Origin: Ceraceosorus guamensis
Lineage: Eukaryota > Basidiomycota > Exobasidiomycetes > Ceraceosorales > Ceraceosoraceae
Direction of reading: 5' to 3'
Length of the DNA: 59,538 nt
Assembly: GCF_003144195.1 (NCBI RefSeq)
Contig: NW_020290086.1
Location: 1 to 59,538, forward strand
The notes below the pieces were generated by a model. It ran no database searches and had not been told where the DNA came from. It saw only the letters and a program-made list of their open reading frames with translations. Below, one piece after another: positions 1 to 11,511 of the stretch (position 1 is its first letter; every line of letters begins with the position of its first letter). Both the position numbers and the translations under genes were made by a program.

Positions 1-195
1 GGGGGGGGGGGGGGGGGGGGGGGGGGGGTAGCACGGCACGGCACTGCACGCACCCAGCTTCTCGCTGCTGACCTCGCCAAGCACCTTTCTATCGCTCGTG
101 GGTGCCAAGAATCGAGCACAAGCGCTAAATCGTGCCCCGCGCGCGCATTGTGTTGCTTTCTCTCGCGCGCGCCCACGCTGCATGCAAACATGCAT

Positions 196-231
196 GGCTG
201 GGCTGGGCTGGCTGGGCTGGCTGGGCTGGCT
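196..231. repeat. GGCTG-type short tandem repeat
   Basis: Imperfect tandem copies of GGCTG/GGGCTGGCT run for about 36 bases. It lies in non-coding DNA and translates to Gly/Leu/Trp or Ala/Gln/Pro low-complexity peptides, so there is no sign that it is coding. Confidence 0.75.
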
Positions 232-669
232 GCTTTCGCAATCGGAAGCAAATCTGCCGTCGTGGCAGATCGGCCGGCGACTTGGATGATTGCGATTGCC
301 TCGAGGTGAGCGTCTGAACAGAGATGATTGCGCGCTCACCCCGCGAAACGCTGGCCTTTACCCCTCGTTTCCGTTGAGCACGGCGCGCGCGCGCGCGGGC
401 GTATGCAGCGGCAGCGGCAGCAGCAGCAGCAACTTGGAGGCAAGGGCGCAGGCTTGGCGCGCGGAGCGGTCTCGGCGGCGACCATGGCAGCACGAGTCAC
501 GAGTTTGGCAGGACATCCAATCGGACGTCTCGGGGTGCAAATCTCGAACGCCGTGCTCTAGGCCACTAGTCAAGGTGGCATCATCCAAGCACTTGCTCTC
601 GAGACCGATCTGACGATCAATGACTGGCACGGTGAGGTGACGCTCCATTGCTCGCAAGCTTCACCTTTG

Positions 670-699
670 CAAGCGTCATCTCTCCAAGCGTCATCTCTC
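670..699. repeat. 15-base tandem duplication
   Basis: The unit CAAGCGTCATCTCTC occurs twice back to back and a third copy starts but diverges after CAAGC. It is a small intergenic tandem repeat with no evident gene. Confidence 0.7.
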
Positions 700-792
700 C
701 AAGCTCCACCTCTACCATCACCACTCCCATTCATCCAGCTCGCTCGGGAGGCGCAGATACGCAGGCCAACGAAGCAGCAGCAGCGGCAGCTA

Positions 793-840
793 CACCACCA
801 CCACCACCACCACCACCACCACCACCACCATCACCACCAT
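793..840. repeat. CAC trinucleotide microsatellite
   Basis: About fifteen CAC units with one CAT interruption near the 3' end. It reads as poly-His, poly-Thr or poly-Pro in the three forward frames, and none is set in a believable gene. Confidence 0.85.
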
Positions 841-1717
841 CAGCACCGACACTCACCGGTATCGTCAAAGTAATCCGTCGTGTCCGCATCTACCACCAGC
901 GGCTCATCCTCTCTCAGCGCAGCAAAGCTATTTCTAGCGCTCATCGTTGTCCACGCGGTGGGCTGCGATTCGTCAGTGAAGAAAGACCAGCTGCTGGTTC
1001 GATTGGATTGTACAGATCCAAACTTTGTTTGGTCGTTTCGCGTATCGGCACGTTAATCTCGTAAAGGTCGTGGCGGGGAGAAGCGCGTTGGCGTGGGGAG
1101 ATGGCGAGAATGGCAGCGCAGTAGTCGTCAATGAGGAGGAAATGAGGATGCTTGTCTTCACTGTCGTCGTCGTCACGCCTTTCTATACTTTCGCAGATGG
1201 CGGGTAGTAGTAGCGCCAATTGTCACGAGTATGCGTCGTGCTGCGCGAACACCTATAATTGCCGTCCGTGCCGGCGCTTCATGTCCGCGCGGATGTCTCA
1301 GAGGGGCGCGCGTGTTTAGGGGGCGAGCCTAGAACGCGACCACGTTGCTCACGTGACGAGCAGGTCTGGCACGTGAACCGTGAATCGATCACACGCTCGA
1401 CATGATGCTGAACGATCATGAAGGCACACTCTCGACTCCTCCGACTCGCGAGTGGTTTTCGCAGACGTCTTCACCTGCACGCCGGTCACCATAATCGTCT
1501 AGAGACGGGGTCATCTATTCAAGATGATGATGACAAAGTCCGTCTTGCGACGAAACACTACTTCAATGCCAACATCGTGCGCGTGTTGTTTCTCGCTGCG
1601 GGGCCACGCGAGCGACGGCTCATTTGTGATTGACTGATTTCATACTGATTTTGCCATTTAGGATGAAGACTGATCGGCCAACTACAATGCGAGAGCTATT
1701 GCGACGCGAATGATCGC

Positions 1718-2777
<1,060 letters not shown>

Positions 2778-3835
2778 ATTGTATGCTGCTGGAGCAGGTC
2801 TAGCGTTAGTGTTGTGATGACTCTGTAACGTGCGCAACTTACCTATGAAATGTTTGGAAATCGCGTGAACAGTAGCGAGGCAGAGATGGTGGTGAGAAAG
2901 AGCCAGCGACGCTTACGCGGGCGGGCTCACGCGGGCGTCTCGAGCGATACAGATGTCTGCACGATTCGTGATTCGTGATTCCCTCTCCACGCCACACCCT
3001 CCACAGCTGGCGGCTTACCGCGCGCTCATACGGGGCATGCGTGACGTGTGCCCCGTGCGTCACTGGGTGCACCGATGTGTTCATCATGGTGGCGTCAGAG
3101 GAGAAGAGAAGCGTGTGCCTGGAACGGGCCGGAGAGATCGATTGCATGAAGCGAGCGCATGTTGCATGCGCTGCATGCAGCCAGCGCTCGATTCAGGCGT
3201 CCGACCGAGCAGCCTGCCGCGGCAGCAAAGCTCGAGCTACACCAACGCGCGTGTGGCTTGCGTCGTCATGTCGTCCCTTCTCCAGCAGCAGGCACGCAAA
3301 TCAGCAGTCGATGACTTTGCCTCGGCACGCGTTGCGGCTTGTTGTGAGTTAACAGGAATTTACGTGAAAGCTCCGATCTTTATGCGTTGACGAAGGGCAG
3401 CCGTTTCTGAAGCGTGGTGCAGCACCGAAACTCGAGTCGAGTCGGATGCTACCCGCGCTCGAGCTCAAGGTGCTGGTCGACTCTGCTACGAATACATCGC
3501 GCCGCGGCTAAAGTAGTCGGTCGAGCAGCTCAGATGCCGCACCCCGGGATGGAGGTCGCTGCTACGGCGCGTTCACATACGGAGGGATCATCTTTACTAG
3601 TCAAGTCTCTCTTGTATGGCCTCCCCGCAAAACACCTTGCAATGAGCACAAATGTAGGGAGTCGACCGCCCCGGTACGTCACCACGGCACATAAAAACAC
3701 TCGTGAGCGAGACATGGAGCAGAGTCCTCACCGCACGCCAAACCAAACCGCTGCTTAGGCAAGCGAACGACTCCCTGCGTCGACATGGATTCGTGAAGAA
3801 TCTAAGTAATGAGTCAAGAATCCAGCGGAATGAGC
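2778..3835. other. Intergenic: SDR upstream region and PEX5 3' flank
   Basis: No convincing gene. Holds a direct repeat of ATTCGTG at 2963-2981 (word GATTCGTGATTC), one of the dispersed intergenic words of this window. The part next to 2777 should carry the SDR promoter; no clear TATA box is seen there. Confidence 0.6.
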
Positions 3836-6643
3836 TCAGGGGTCAAATCCAGCCGCGTCAGGGTTGGGAGAGTATTCTCCGAACCCCTCGTCAGAGGACC
3901 GAGTCTCCTCGGCTGGGAAAAAGTCGGCCGGGTCGAAAGCGTGAATATCCCTGCGAGCAGTGAGGTTGGCCAGATCCGGTCGGTTGAGCAGCTCCAGAGC
4001 CACTCGCAGAGTCTCCCAGAGCGCGCTAGAAGTCACGCCGGACTCGTTGACGTCGAGAGACTGTGCTTGAGGAGTCGAGGCGGCGGCCTCGTCGGTGGAC
4101 TGCAGTGTCAGGGCAGTGTAGATGTGCGATGCTGCATCCCGATACATCTGCCATCAGAGCGCAAAAGTCAACAACAAACCAGCACTGCACTCTGGCTCGC
4201 GCGTAACTCACCTTGAGATTGAGACAAGAAATGCTCAGATTAAAGTGGCACCTGACGAACCCGGGCTGCAGCTCCAACGCATGGTGATAGTAATCCACAG
4301 CTTCGGCGCTCCTGCCCGAGTTGCTCAAAGTGGCCCCAAGTCGGTTGTATAGCAGCCAGTCGTTCGGACGAACGCTTAGTGCGGCAGAGAAGCAATCCAC
4401 TGCCTTGTCGTAATCCTCGGACGCGTTGAAGAGGACGCCAAGGGCTACTTGGATGTCGGCGTCTACCACAGCACCTCCGGCATTGCTCGGCGGTCCTGCT
4501 CTAGCTATGGCCATAAGCGTGCTGGTAATGCGAGCATGGCGTTCGACCAGGCTAGCGATCTCAGATCCGCTCGTCGCAGCAGAGGCTTCATGCGCGCGCA
4601 CTACGGCGGCATACTGATCGAGGGTATGTATCCAGCGCTCCGTCGCTTCCAGTGCAGCTGGGCGATCGTTCTCGTTCGTGTAGCTTACAGCCAGCGCTAA
4701 CCACGCATCGCTCAGCGCAGGATTAATCTCGATGGCTCGGTGCAGAGCAGCAATGGCCAAGCCTTCTCTTTCGTTTTCTTGCTGCTTGACGCCAAGATCT
4801 AACCACGCGGACGCATCCTGAGGATCCGCTTGAACAGCGGCCTCACGTTCGAGCAGGCTCCGCAGGTCGTGCGAGAGCTCTTGCTCCGCGGCAACATGGC
4901 TCGCGTGTGTGTGCGTGGTGCCGACGTAGGGATTGTCGGCTTGGAAGCGATATGCTGGGGCGCTCGCAGCGCTCTCTGGCTTGCTGCGACGAACGTGTGC
5001 CCTCGCAGCGGCATTCTCCAAGCCCGTGGGACCAGCCATCCACTGATCCCAGTCGCTTTGCAGCTTGTCCCACTCTGCGCTCTGAGCTCCAGACACTCCT
5101 CGTCCAGCTCGTCCTGACCAAGATCGACCGACAAAGTCCCCTCCCTCCTCCTTTTCCTGCTCTTCGAGATTTTCCTCCCAGCCAGTGCTCGATTGTTGGG
5201 CGCCAGGTATGCGGCTGTACCGGGCATACTTTGCGTATTCCCGCGCCTCGATATCGTCCTCCATCATTCTCGCCGCGACATTTCCTCCATCTCCACTGAA
5301 CGCTCGTGCCGCACGCTCTCTCGCTTCGCGTTCGATGGCCTCGCTGCGTGCATCCTCTTCTGCCCACATCTCGTCAAGGGCCGTTCGATCGCCCTGCTGA
5401 GCCGAGCCTGAGCGCACAGCACCGCGCTGACTGCTCATCCCAAGCTGACCCGTCTGGCCTTGCGAAAGCTGTGCTTTGGCTTGAGCGTAAGCCTCTTGCG
5501 CGTTTCGAGGCGTCGCCTGCGTCTGATCGCTCCCAAGTGAACTAGTGGACACCTCTCGTGCCTTTCCCTTGTCGGTTTGAGCAGCGCTCTGCGTATCGAT
5601 GCTCTGATCCACAATTTCGTTGCCTTGTATGCCTGCTTGGCGATCTCTTAGCTTGCGCATGAGACCAAGGAACTGGCTGCCCTTGAACTTATCCGACGTC
5701 TCGTGATCGACGGTGGAGACGAGTCTTCCAGCGGTGCGCGCAAGCTCATCCCCTTGCCCATTGTTGAGCTCTGGCTTGCTGTCCGGACCGACCTGAGGAC
5801 CCAACAATGGGGCGACGTGTGCCTCTCTGGTGCTGGAGGCTGCATCTTGGTCGTAAGACGTGAACGCCGAGTCCCACGACGATTCTATCGGAAGCACGCG
5901 GGATCAGCGCTTCGTGACAAACGGTCTCTACGCGCTCCACTCACGATCTACGTGGGCATATGCATCCCCTCGCTGCTGTTGGGATTGACTTGCTGCATGG
6001 TGACCGCCGAACGGGGTCAAAGCTGCAGATCTCCCTGCGAAGCGAGGCTGAAACAAGCTGCTACCATGAGTATAGTGGGGCTGCGCCTCTTGAGGAGCGT
6101 GCTGGCGCTGGCTCTCCATGAAAGGCTGCGGCGACTGCGATTGTGGCGAGCTGCGCTGTGAAAGTCCATGCTGGAGGCCCGGAGCGCCAAACTCCGAGGC
6201 CCAGCCGTTGGTGGAGTGGGGTTGAGCCTGTTGAGGAGCCTTGAAAGCAGAATCAAAGGCAGCAGAATGGTTGAACGGCGCAAGGTGAGCACCAGCAGGG
6301 CCCACGGGACCGGCAAAGGGCAAAGCGCCGCCCAACGGAGCGAGATCGAAAGGCTGTTGTTGAGAGCCATGCTGGGCTGCAGCAAAGCCAAAGTCTTGGC
6401 CTAAAGCTTGACCATGACGAGGCTGCACACTTCGAAAAGACTTGTGACGCAAGGAGAGCGCGGATTAGCTAACGGTGACAATCAAAGACTGGTGCGACTC
6501 ACGCTACCCGAAGAGGAGCCCGCCCCAGCATTGTTGTACCTGTCCTGCTGGGAGCTGCGATCTGCGCCAAACCTCTTGCCCAGAGCTTGCAGCCCGTTGG
6601 TGGGGCCACAGTCGGCTCCCGAGGCAATGTCTGAAAAGGACAT
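3836..6643 (-). CDS. PEX5: Peroxisomal targeting signal 1 receptor Pex5
   Basis: Cytosolic receptor that binds PTS1 cargo (SKL-type tails) through TPR repeats and docks at Pex13/Pex14. Exons: 6643-6503, 6422-5945, 5884-4212 and 4147-3836, giving 867 residues, longer than the usual 600-650. The N-terminus carries the conserved block around GADCGPTN...ALGKRFGADRSSQQDR with Cys12, matching the cysteine that is mono-ubiquitinated for receptor recycling. WxxxF motifs WASEF and WDSAF lie in the disordered half. TPR repeats start near DPQDASAWLDLGVKQQENE and include the family signature ALAVSYTNEND. The C-terminal block ALWETLRVALELLNR is Pex5-specific. The start at 6643 is chosen because it puts the cysteine at the family position; an in-frame ATG at 6700 would add 19 residues. 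The first acceptor could also lie about 15 bases upstream, so a few residues there are uncertain. Confidence 0.95.
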
Positions 6644-7140
6644 GTCTGCGCGGGTGGGAGGGATCGGATCTATGGGAGACGGGGTATCGATGGTGGTCAT
6701 GATGTCGATCGCGCTCGTTCTTGGATCTTCTGCTGCTGCTGCGCGATCGATTCGTCATTCACGCAACGCTCATGCAGCTAGCTGCTGCGTATCTTTGCCC
6801 GCGCTCACGTCGCTCGCCGGCTCAGCAAAGGCCGGTTCGGCCGCACGGAGCAAATGCCAACACGCGCGCGCATGTCACGAGCGCAGGGGTGAGTCTCGAA
6901 TCGCGTGCTCACATCTCACCACCACCAGCCCGCGTTCAAGCGCGCATTCAGACAGAAGACCATCAGAGCTCGAAGGGGGGATGGGAGTGCAAATAGCAGA
7001 TCGCAATTCGATCGTGTAGATTGCGCGACGTACATGGCGACAGGTTTTGTGATGAAAGAGCATCGACGCGAGAGGTGAACATTCACGAATGGCGCGCAAG
7101 GCTACGCTCTGCCGCCCCTCTGCATTCGCACGCACCGCCC
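6644..7140. other. Intergenic: PEX5 upstream region
   Basis: About 500 bases between PEX5 and the membrane-protein gene transcribed in the same direction. No gene seen. It should hold the PEX5 promoter; CA-rich and TC-rich tracts are present but no clear core element. Confidence 0.5.
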
Positions 7141-9801
7141 TCATCCGGTCGGCCTTTTGGGTGGGGCTCGACTCCATCCCCACGTCGGTCTGCGCTCTTC
7201 GTGAGCTTCGGAAGAATGCGTGGTGGTTGACGCGCTCGCCTCTTCTCCCGCTCGTCGCCACGCCAAACCCAGATCAGCTGCAGCCCAAGCTTGATCCAAG
7301 CTCGCTCCTCTGGAGCGATATTGGTCAATGACTCTAGATGAAGTCAGCTCCTCGCGGCTTCTCAGCTCCTCGACACGAGAGTCACCTCCGGCGACGCGAG
7401 AATCGCGCGAGACCGACCAACCGGACGCGACTACACTTTGAACCGGTGCGTTGGCGCCCAGCGGCTCGAGCAGCGAAGAAGCACGTGCCCTGTGGTTCGA
7501 ATTCTGGCTGCTCGTCATTTGCGTCGCTGGACGAGACGCAGCTTGCTCACTGGGGCGAGCGTGATCAGCAGCCGCAGCCGCAGCGCGGGCGCCATGGCCG
7601 GGAGTTTTTGTGGAGTCGCCTTGCGGTACTTTCGTACCAAAGCTCAGCGCCGTATTGATGCTCATCCGAGAGTTGGATGGGCAATGCATCTGATCGCCTT
7701 CGTGCGCCACCTCGCTCGTTGCGATGGAGCGGGCAGAGCCCATCGTCGTGGTCGACATGTGGTTATTTGCGCCTGCAAGGTCGGTAATCGTCTCGTCAGA
7801 CATGCCCGAGAGGATGCGTTCCGATACGGCCCCGTCGTCCTCGGTGGGTGGGTGGATGACTGGAGTGTACCATGCAGGCGTGTCTACGCTTGCAGTGCCT
7901 TGATCTTCTTCAGGGGGCTCCTGCAGCGAACTAAACTTGCGGGACTGCTCGTGATGCGAGACCGATGTCTGCGCGGGACGCGCGCTCGAAGCGGTCTTTG
8001 GGTGCCTTGCATCTGCGCTGACAGAGTATGACGAAGCTCCTCGCCCACCCATTGTCGTCTCGGGCGTTGCGCCTAAAGGGGGGTAGTAAGCGCGGGACTG
8101 TGCAGGAAGGATTTGGAGCTGGCCCTGCGAGCTGGTAGTGTGCAGGTTCGTCGAAGCGACGAGACTATCCGTGCTGGAGATGTCGTCTGCATTCATGGTG
8201 AGTGGTGCACGCGAGCTTTTTGACGGTCCCGTGGCGTGTTGTAGACCGAATTGACGAGCAGCTACATTTGCAGACGTCTTTCGAGTCAATCCATGGGACT
8301 GTCCATCCCAATGGCTCTCAAAGTCGGAGGTCTTGTCGCAAAGACTGGTCTTTGGCTCGCGTCGCACCAAGCCCCGCAGCCGATTCCGTCGAGAGCTGTC
8401 GCTTCGACGCGGTGGACTGTTCAAGGGCGACATGGGTCTAGGCATGTCGTAGTCGCCCGACCTAGTCACATCGGAATCTCGCGGTGCGCTGGCAGCGTTC
8501 TTGATCTCCTGCGTCACGTTGGGTAGCTCAGGGAGCACTCGGATGCGCGGATCTGCGTTGATGACGGTGCGCTGTCCTATGACGTACGTGGACACGAATG
8601 ATAGGGGCACCAGTACATGGCTCACTGGATGCGAGCGTCGCGTGCGTCAGCTCGGGCTAGCATCTCGCAAGAGCGTCGGCGCACTCACAAATTGCATTCT
8701 TGTAGGCGATCTGCAACACCGCGGTAGCCAAGTTGGCGGAAAAATTGACGACGAAGGAGACGGTGATCATAAAGCTGCAAAGGGAGTGAGGACGAGACTC
8801 AGCTCCAATGCCACACGCCTACTCGTGGAGACGCTCACATAAAGTGGCCGCGATAGTCGGGCAAGCCAGAGTCTTTTGGTGCTGGCAAGATGGACTTTGC
8901 CACTCCCCAGTAAGCAAGAACGGCAGCCACGACGTCTAGTGCAGCAGCGGCAAGGAAGCCCCTTGCGCGAGCGACGACGTTGACTGTCAGATTTGCGCAT
9001 CTTAGACCGTACGGGTCTAGCTCCAGGTCGCTTCGTGGCACTAGCAGCGCGCCAAAGTAGGGAACGCTCGACGCATATATGGCGACCGTAGTGAGCGCTA
9101 TGATGCCGTATGGCACTGCTACTCTCAGTTGGCCCTGGTGCAGCGCGATGATGCGGATGCCTAGAATCACGCACATGGCTGCCTGCTCCGCACCAGACAG
9201 GGATTAGCCTCAGCACGGGGCGAATCTCGCGCAAAGGCTCACGCAAACGCTCACGTAATTGAGGGTGCAGCAGGTCATGATGGTCGTCAACAAGGCTTGG
9301 CAGCCCATGTCGCTGTCTACGGGCGCAAAAACGAACGCTATCGCTACAGCGCAGACGACGATGACGGTGTAGCGGGAAGCCCTGCGCAGAGGTCGACGTG
9401 AGGCTGTCAGCGCGCGCGTTGGCAAGCTCGCTTGCCACCACGCACATGAAAGCCCAGTTTATAAAGCGCTGCGGAAATGTGGGGGGTCAGCATGCCGCAA
9501 CGCAGACTTTTGCGCTGCCTACTCACAAATTGACCTCTTTTGATCTGCTTCCACCTCTCAAACTCCTCTCCAAGAGTAATGACGTGCTCCCAAAAAGCCA
9601 TGCTGACAAAGGAAACCAGCAAGATGCGAAAGATTTCGGACTGCACTCGAGATGAAGAGGGTTATTTGGGTCCAAACAAACAGCGACGTTGGACATGCAA
9701 CGCACCTGGTGCAACCGATCCATCGGGTTTGCCGAAACGTACTGACCATCGAAGAGCCAGATCTTGTCCCCTTGAAGGACGCCTGCAGGTCGCTTGAGCA
9801 T
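7141..9801 (-). CDS. Multipass membrane protein with long disordered tail
   Basis: I do not recognise a named gene. Seven exons (9801-9706, 9640-9527, 9468-9446, 9381-9255, 9182-8839, 8774-8689, 8624-7141) keep frame and give 757 residues; exon 3 is only 23 bases. The first 260 residues or so hold about seven hydrophobic segments, for example YTVIVVCAVAIAFVFA, LRVAVPYGIIALTTVAIYA, AAALDVVAAVLAYWGVA and ITVSFVVNFSANLATAVL. The pattern WEHVITLGEEFERWK, an RY in a later helix and a conserved-looking MGCQAL resemble multipass families common in basidiomycetes (DUF6533-like or a sister group); this is by eye. The remaining 490 residues are Ser/Thr/Pro/Arg-rich and probably cytosolic. A sensor or receptor role is possible but not shown. 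The 3' end lies 441 bases from the nearest possible PEX5 start (6700). Confidence 0.75.
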
Positions 9802-11511
9802 GACGGGCAAAGCAGGATGTTGACGAGGGTGCGCTCGTGAGCGCGTCGCTGGGGGTAGATGAGTGTGGGGGGGCGGGCGCGAGGATCCTAGACCGGATGG
9901 TAGAGATGCAAGCGCGATGACCCGCATTGCGAGCGATCGATTGCCACGCAGCACATATATAAGTGAGTGGCTACATTTCATGGAGCAAGAGGTGCTCCCT
10001 GACCCGGGGTACGGAACGCCCGAACACTCACAACTATAGCACGCTCGACCTCAACGATCACTTCTCGACGCTCGCGGTGAGACAGCCGTCGAGTCAGGGC
10101 TGCGCGGCAGGGCCGCAGACGATGCCTTCCACGATGGAGCAAACGATCCACTCATCGCAGGCGAGCGGCTCCTTTACAATTCGCCAGCGCGGAAAAGCAA
10201 CGACTATAGCGCCATGCAGTAGCTGTCATCGACGGCAACAGTCGCGTGAGTCGCTTCACCACACGCTCCGAGTGCATGGGCGCTCAAATGATCGAGCGGC
10301 TTTAGCAGCAATCGCGTACGTGAAGAGGCAATTTGTGGCTCGAGGCAGACCGCGTTCCTCGGCTCATTCAACGTGATTTCTTCGGCCTCACCCAGCATCA
10401 CGCCTGATTTCTGCGTGCTACTCATGACTCGGTCGTGAGTGGCGCGGCTACGAGCAGTTGCGGATCATGATGAGGGAGAAACGCAGCTGGCTAGCGGTGA
10501 CTGCTGTGCGGTGTACTGATCGCGACTCACCCGACCCATCACAACTGTGGCGCACGACGTCGACGCATCACGGTTGCGCGCGGTGCCAACCTATCGAGAC
10601 TGCATCGCGCGCCGTCGATCAACTCTCTCGGTATACCGCGGTCAAGCAATCAAATGTGCAAAAGGAAAGATTCGTTTGCTACGCCATATGAATGATCGGG
10701 TCCGTGCAAGCCACGCACTGGAAGCGACTCGAGTCAGCGCACACCAGCACCTCATTGTGCTCGGAAAGGCTGGAATAGCAGCCTCGCTCATCTCTCTCGC
10801 GCGCGCGTCGTCTGCCGCACCGCACTGTCCATGCTCGTCTCGGAGGCGCCATCAGTAAGCGAAATCCATTCGTGGTTATAGACGCGACGACACAGCTAGA
10901 CATACGTGGACTCGCTCGCGACCGCGGCGTCGCGCACATGCGCAACTGGACGCTCTGATGATGCCTTGGCTATCGCACTGCGACGCCAGGACAGCGGCCC
11001 CTGACGGCAAAAAAGGTGACTTCAATCATTGCCACAGCGGCTCATCTCATTCGTCGCACGCGTGAATAGCGCCCAAAAGAGCCCAATTCGACAGCTTGAT
11101 TGCACCAGCCCCTCGATCGAGTTAGAGTCAAAAAGTCCCGCTTAAAGTACGCCTTTGGGCGAGCTTGAGATCACGACTCGCTCGCGAATCCCTCGGCTCG
11201 CGCTCGCGCACGAAACATCAACGCTGAAGCGCACCCCGGTCCGCAAAGTCCAGCTATCGAGATCCAAGTGATGTGCGATTGATACCTTACCCCGGAACAC
11301 CGTCAGGCACCTCCGTGCACGGCACGCCGGCACGGAGCGAAAAAAAGAGGTACGAATTGCGATCCCCGACTCGCACGTCTTGGTGTAATCTATGTACAAG
11401 ATTCGAACGCTGTCGACTGCAAGGGGTCGCGCACAACTGCATCTATCTCACGTCGCCACAGCTGAATGCTTGAAACAAGGTACCGTCAGAACACCGTCGG
11501 TGACAAGCCCA
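9802..11511. other. Intergenic, no gene seen
   Basis: About 1.7 kb between the start of the membrane-protein gene and the 3' end of the alanyl-tRNA synthetase gene. Open frames are short, Arg/Ser/His-rich and unlike any family I know. TATATA-like sequence at 9955-9961 lies about 150 bases upstream of the membrane-protein start and could serve as its TATA element. Confidence 0.5.

Larger units (their letters stand above)
1..1717. other. Gene-free, repeat-rich left end
   Basis: No reading frame here looks like a conserved protein; open frames are short and of low complexity. The stretch opens with 28 G in a row and holds a GGCTG repeat, a 15-base tandem duplication and a CAC repeat (listed separately). 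The last 300 bases before 1718 lie downstream of the minus-strand SDR gene and would hold its 3' UTR. Confidence 0.6.

Noticed and set aside
1-28. Poly-G run as a telomere or regulatory G-quadruplex
   Set aside because: A pure 28-base homopolymer exactly at the window edge is better explained as an assembly or sequencing end effect; no telomeric repeat is next to it.
637-1064. Forward frames with poly-His, poly-Pro or poly-Thr over the CAC repeat
   Set aside because: The low-complexity run alone keeps the frames open; flanks show no domain and no consistent frame.
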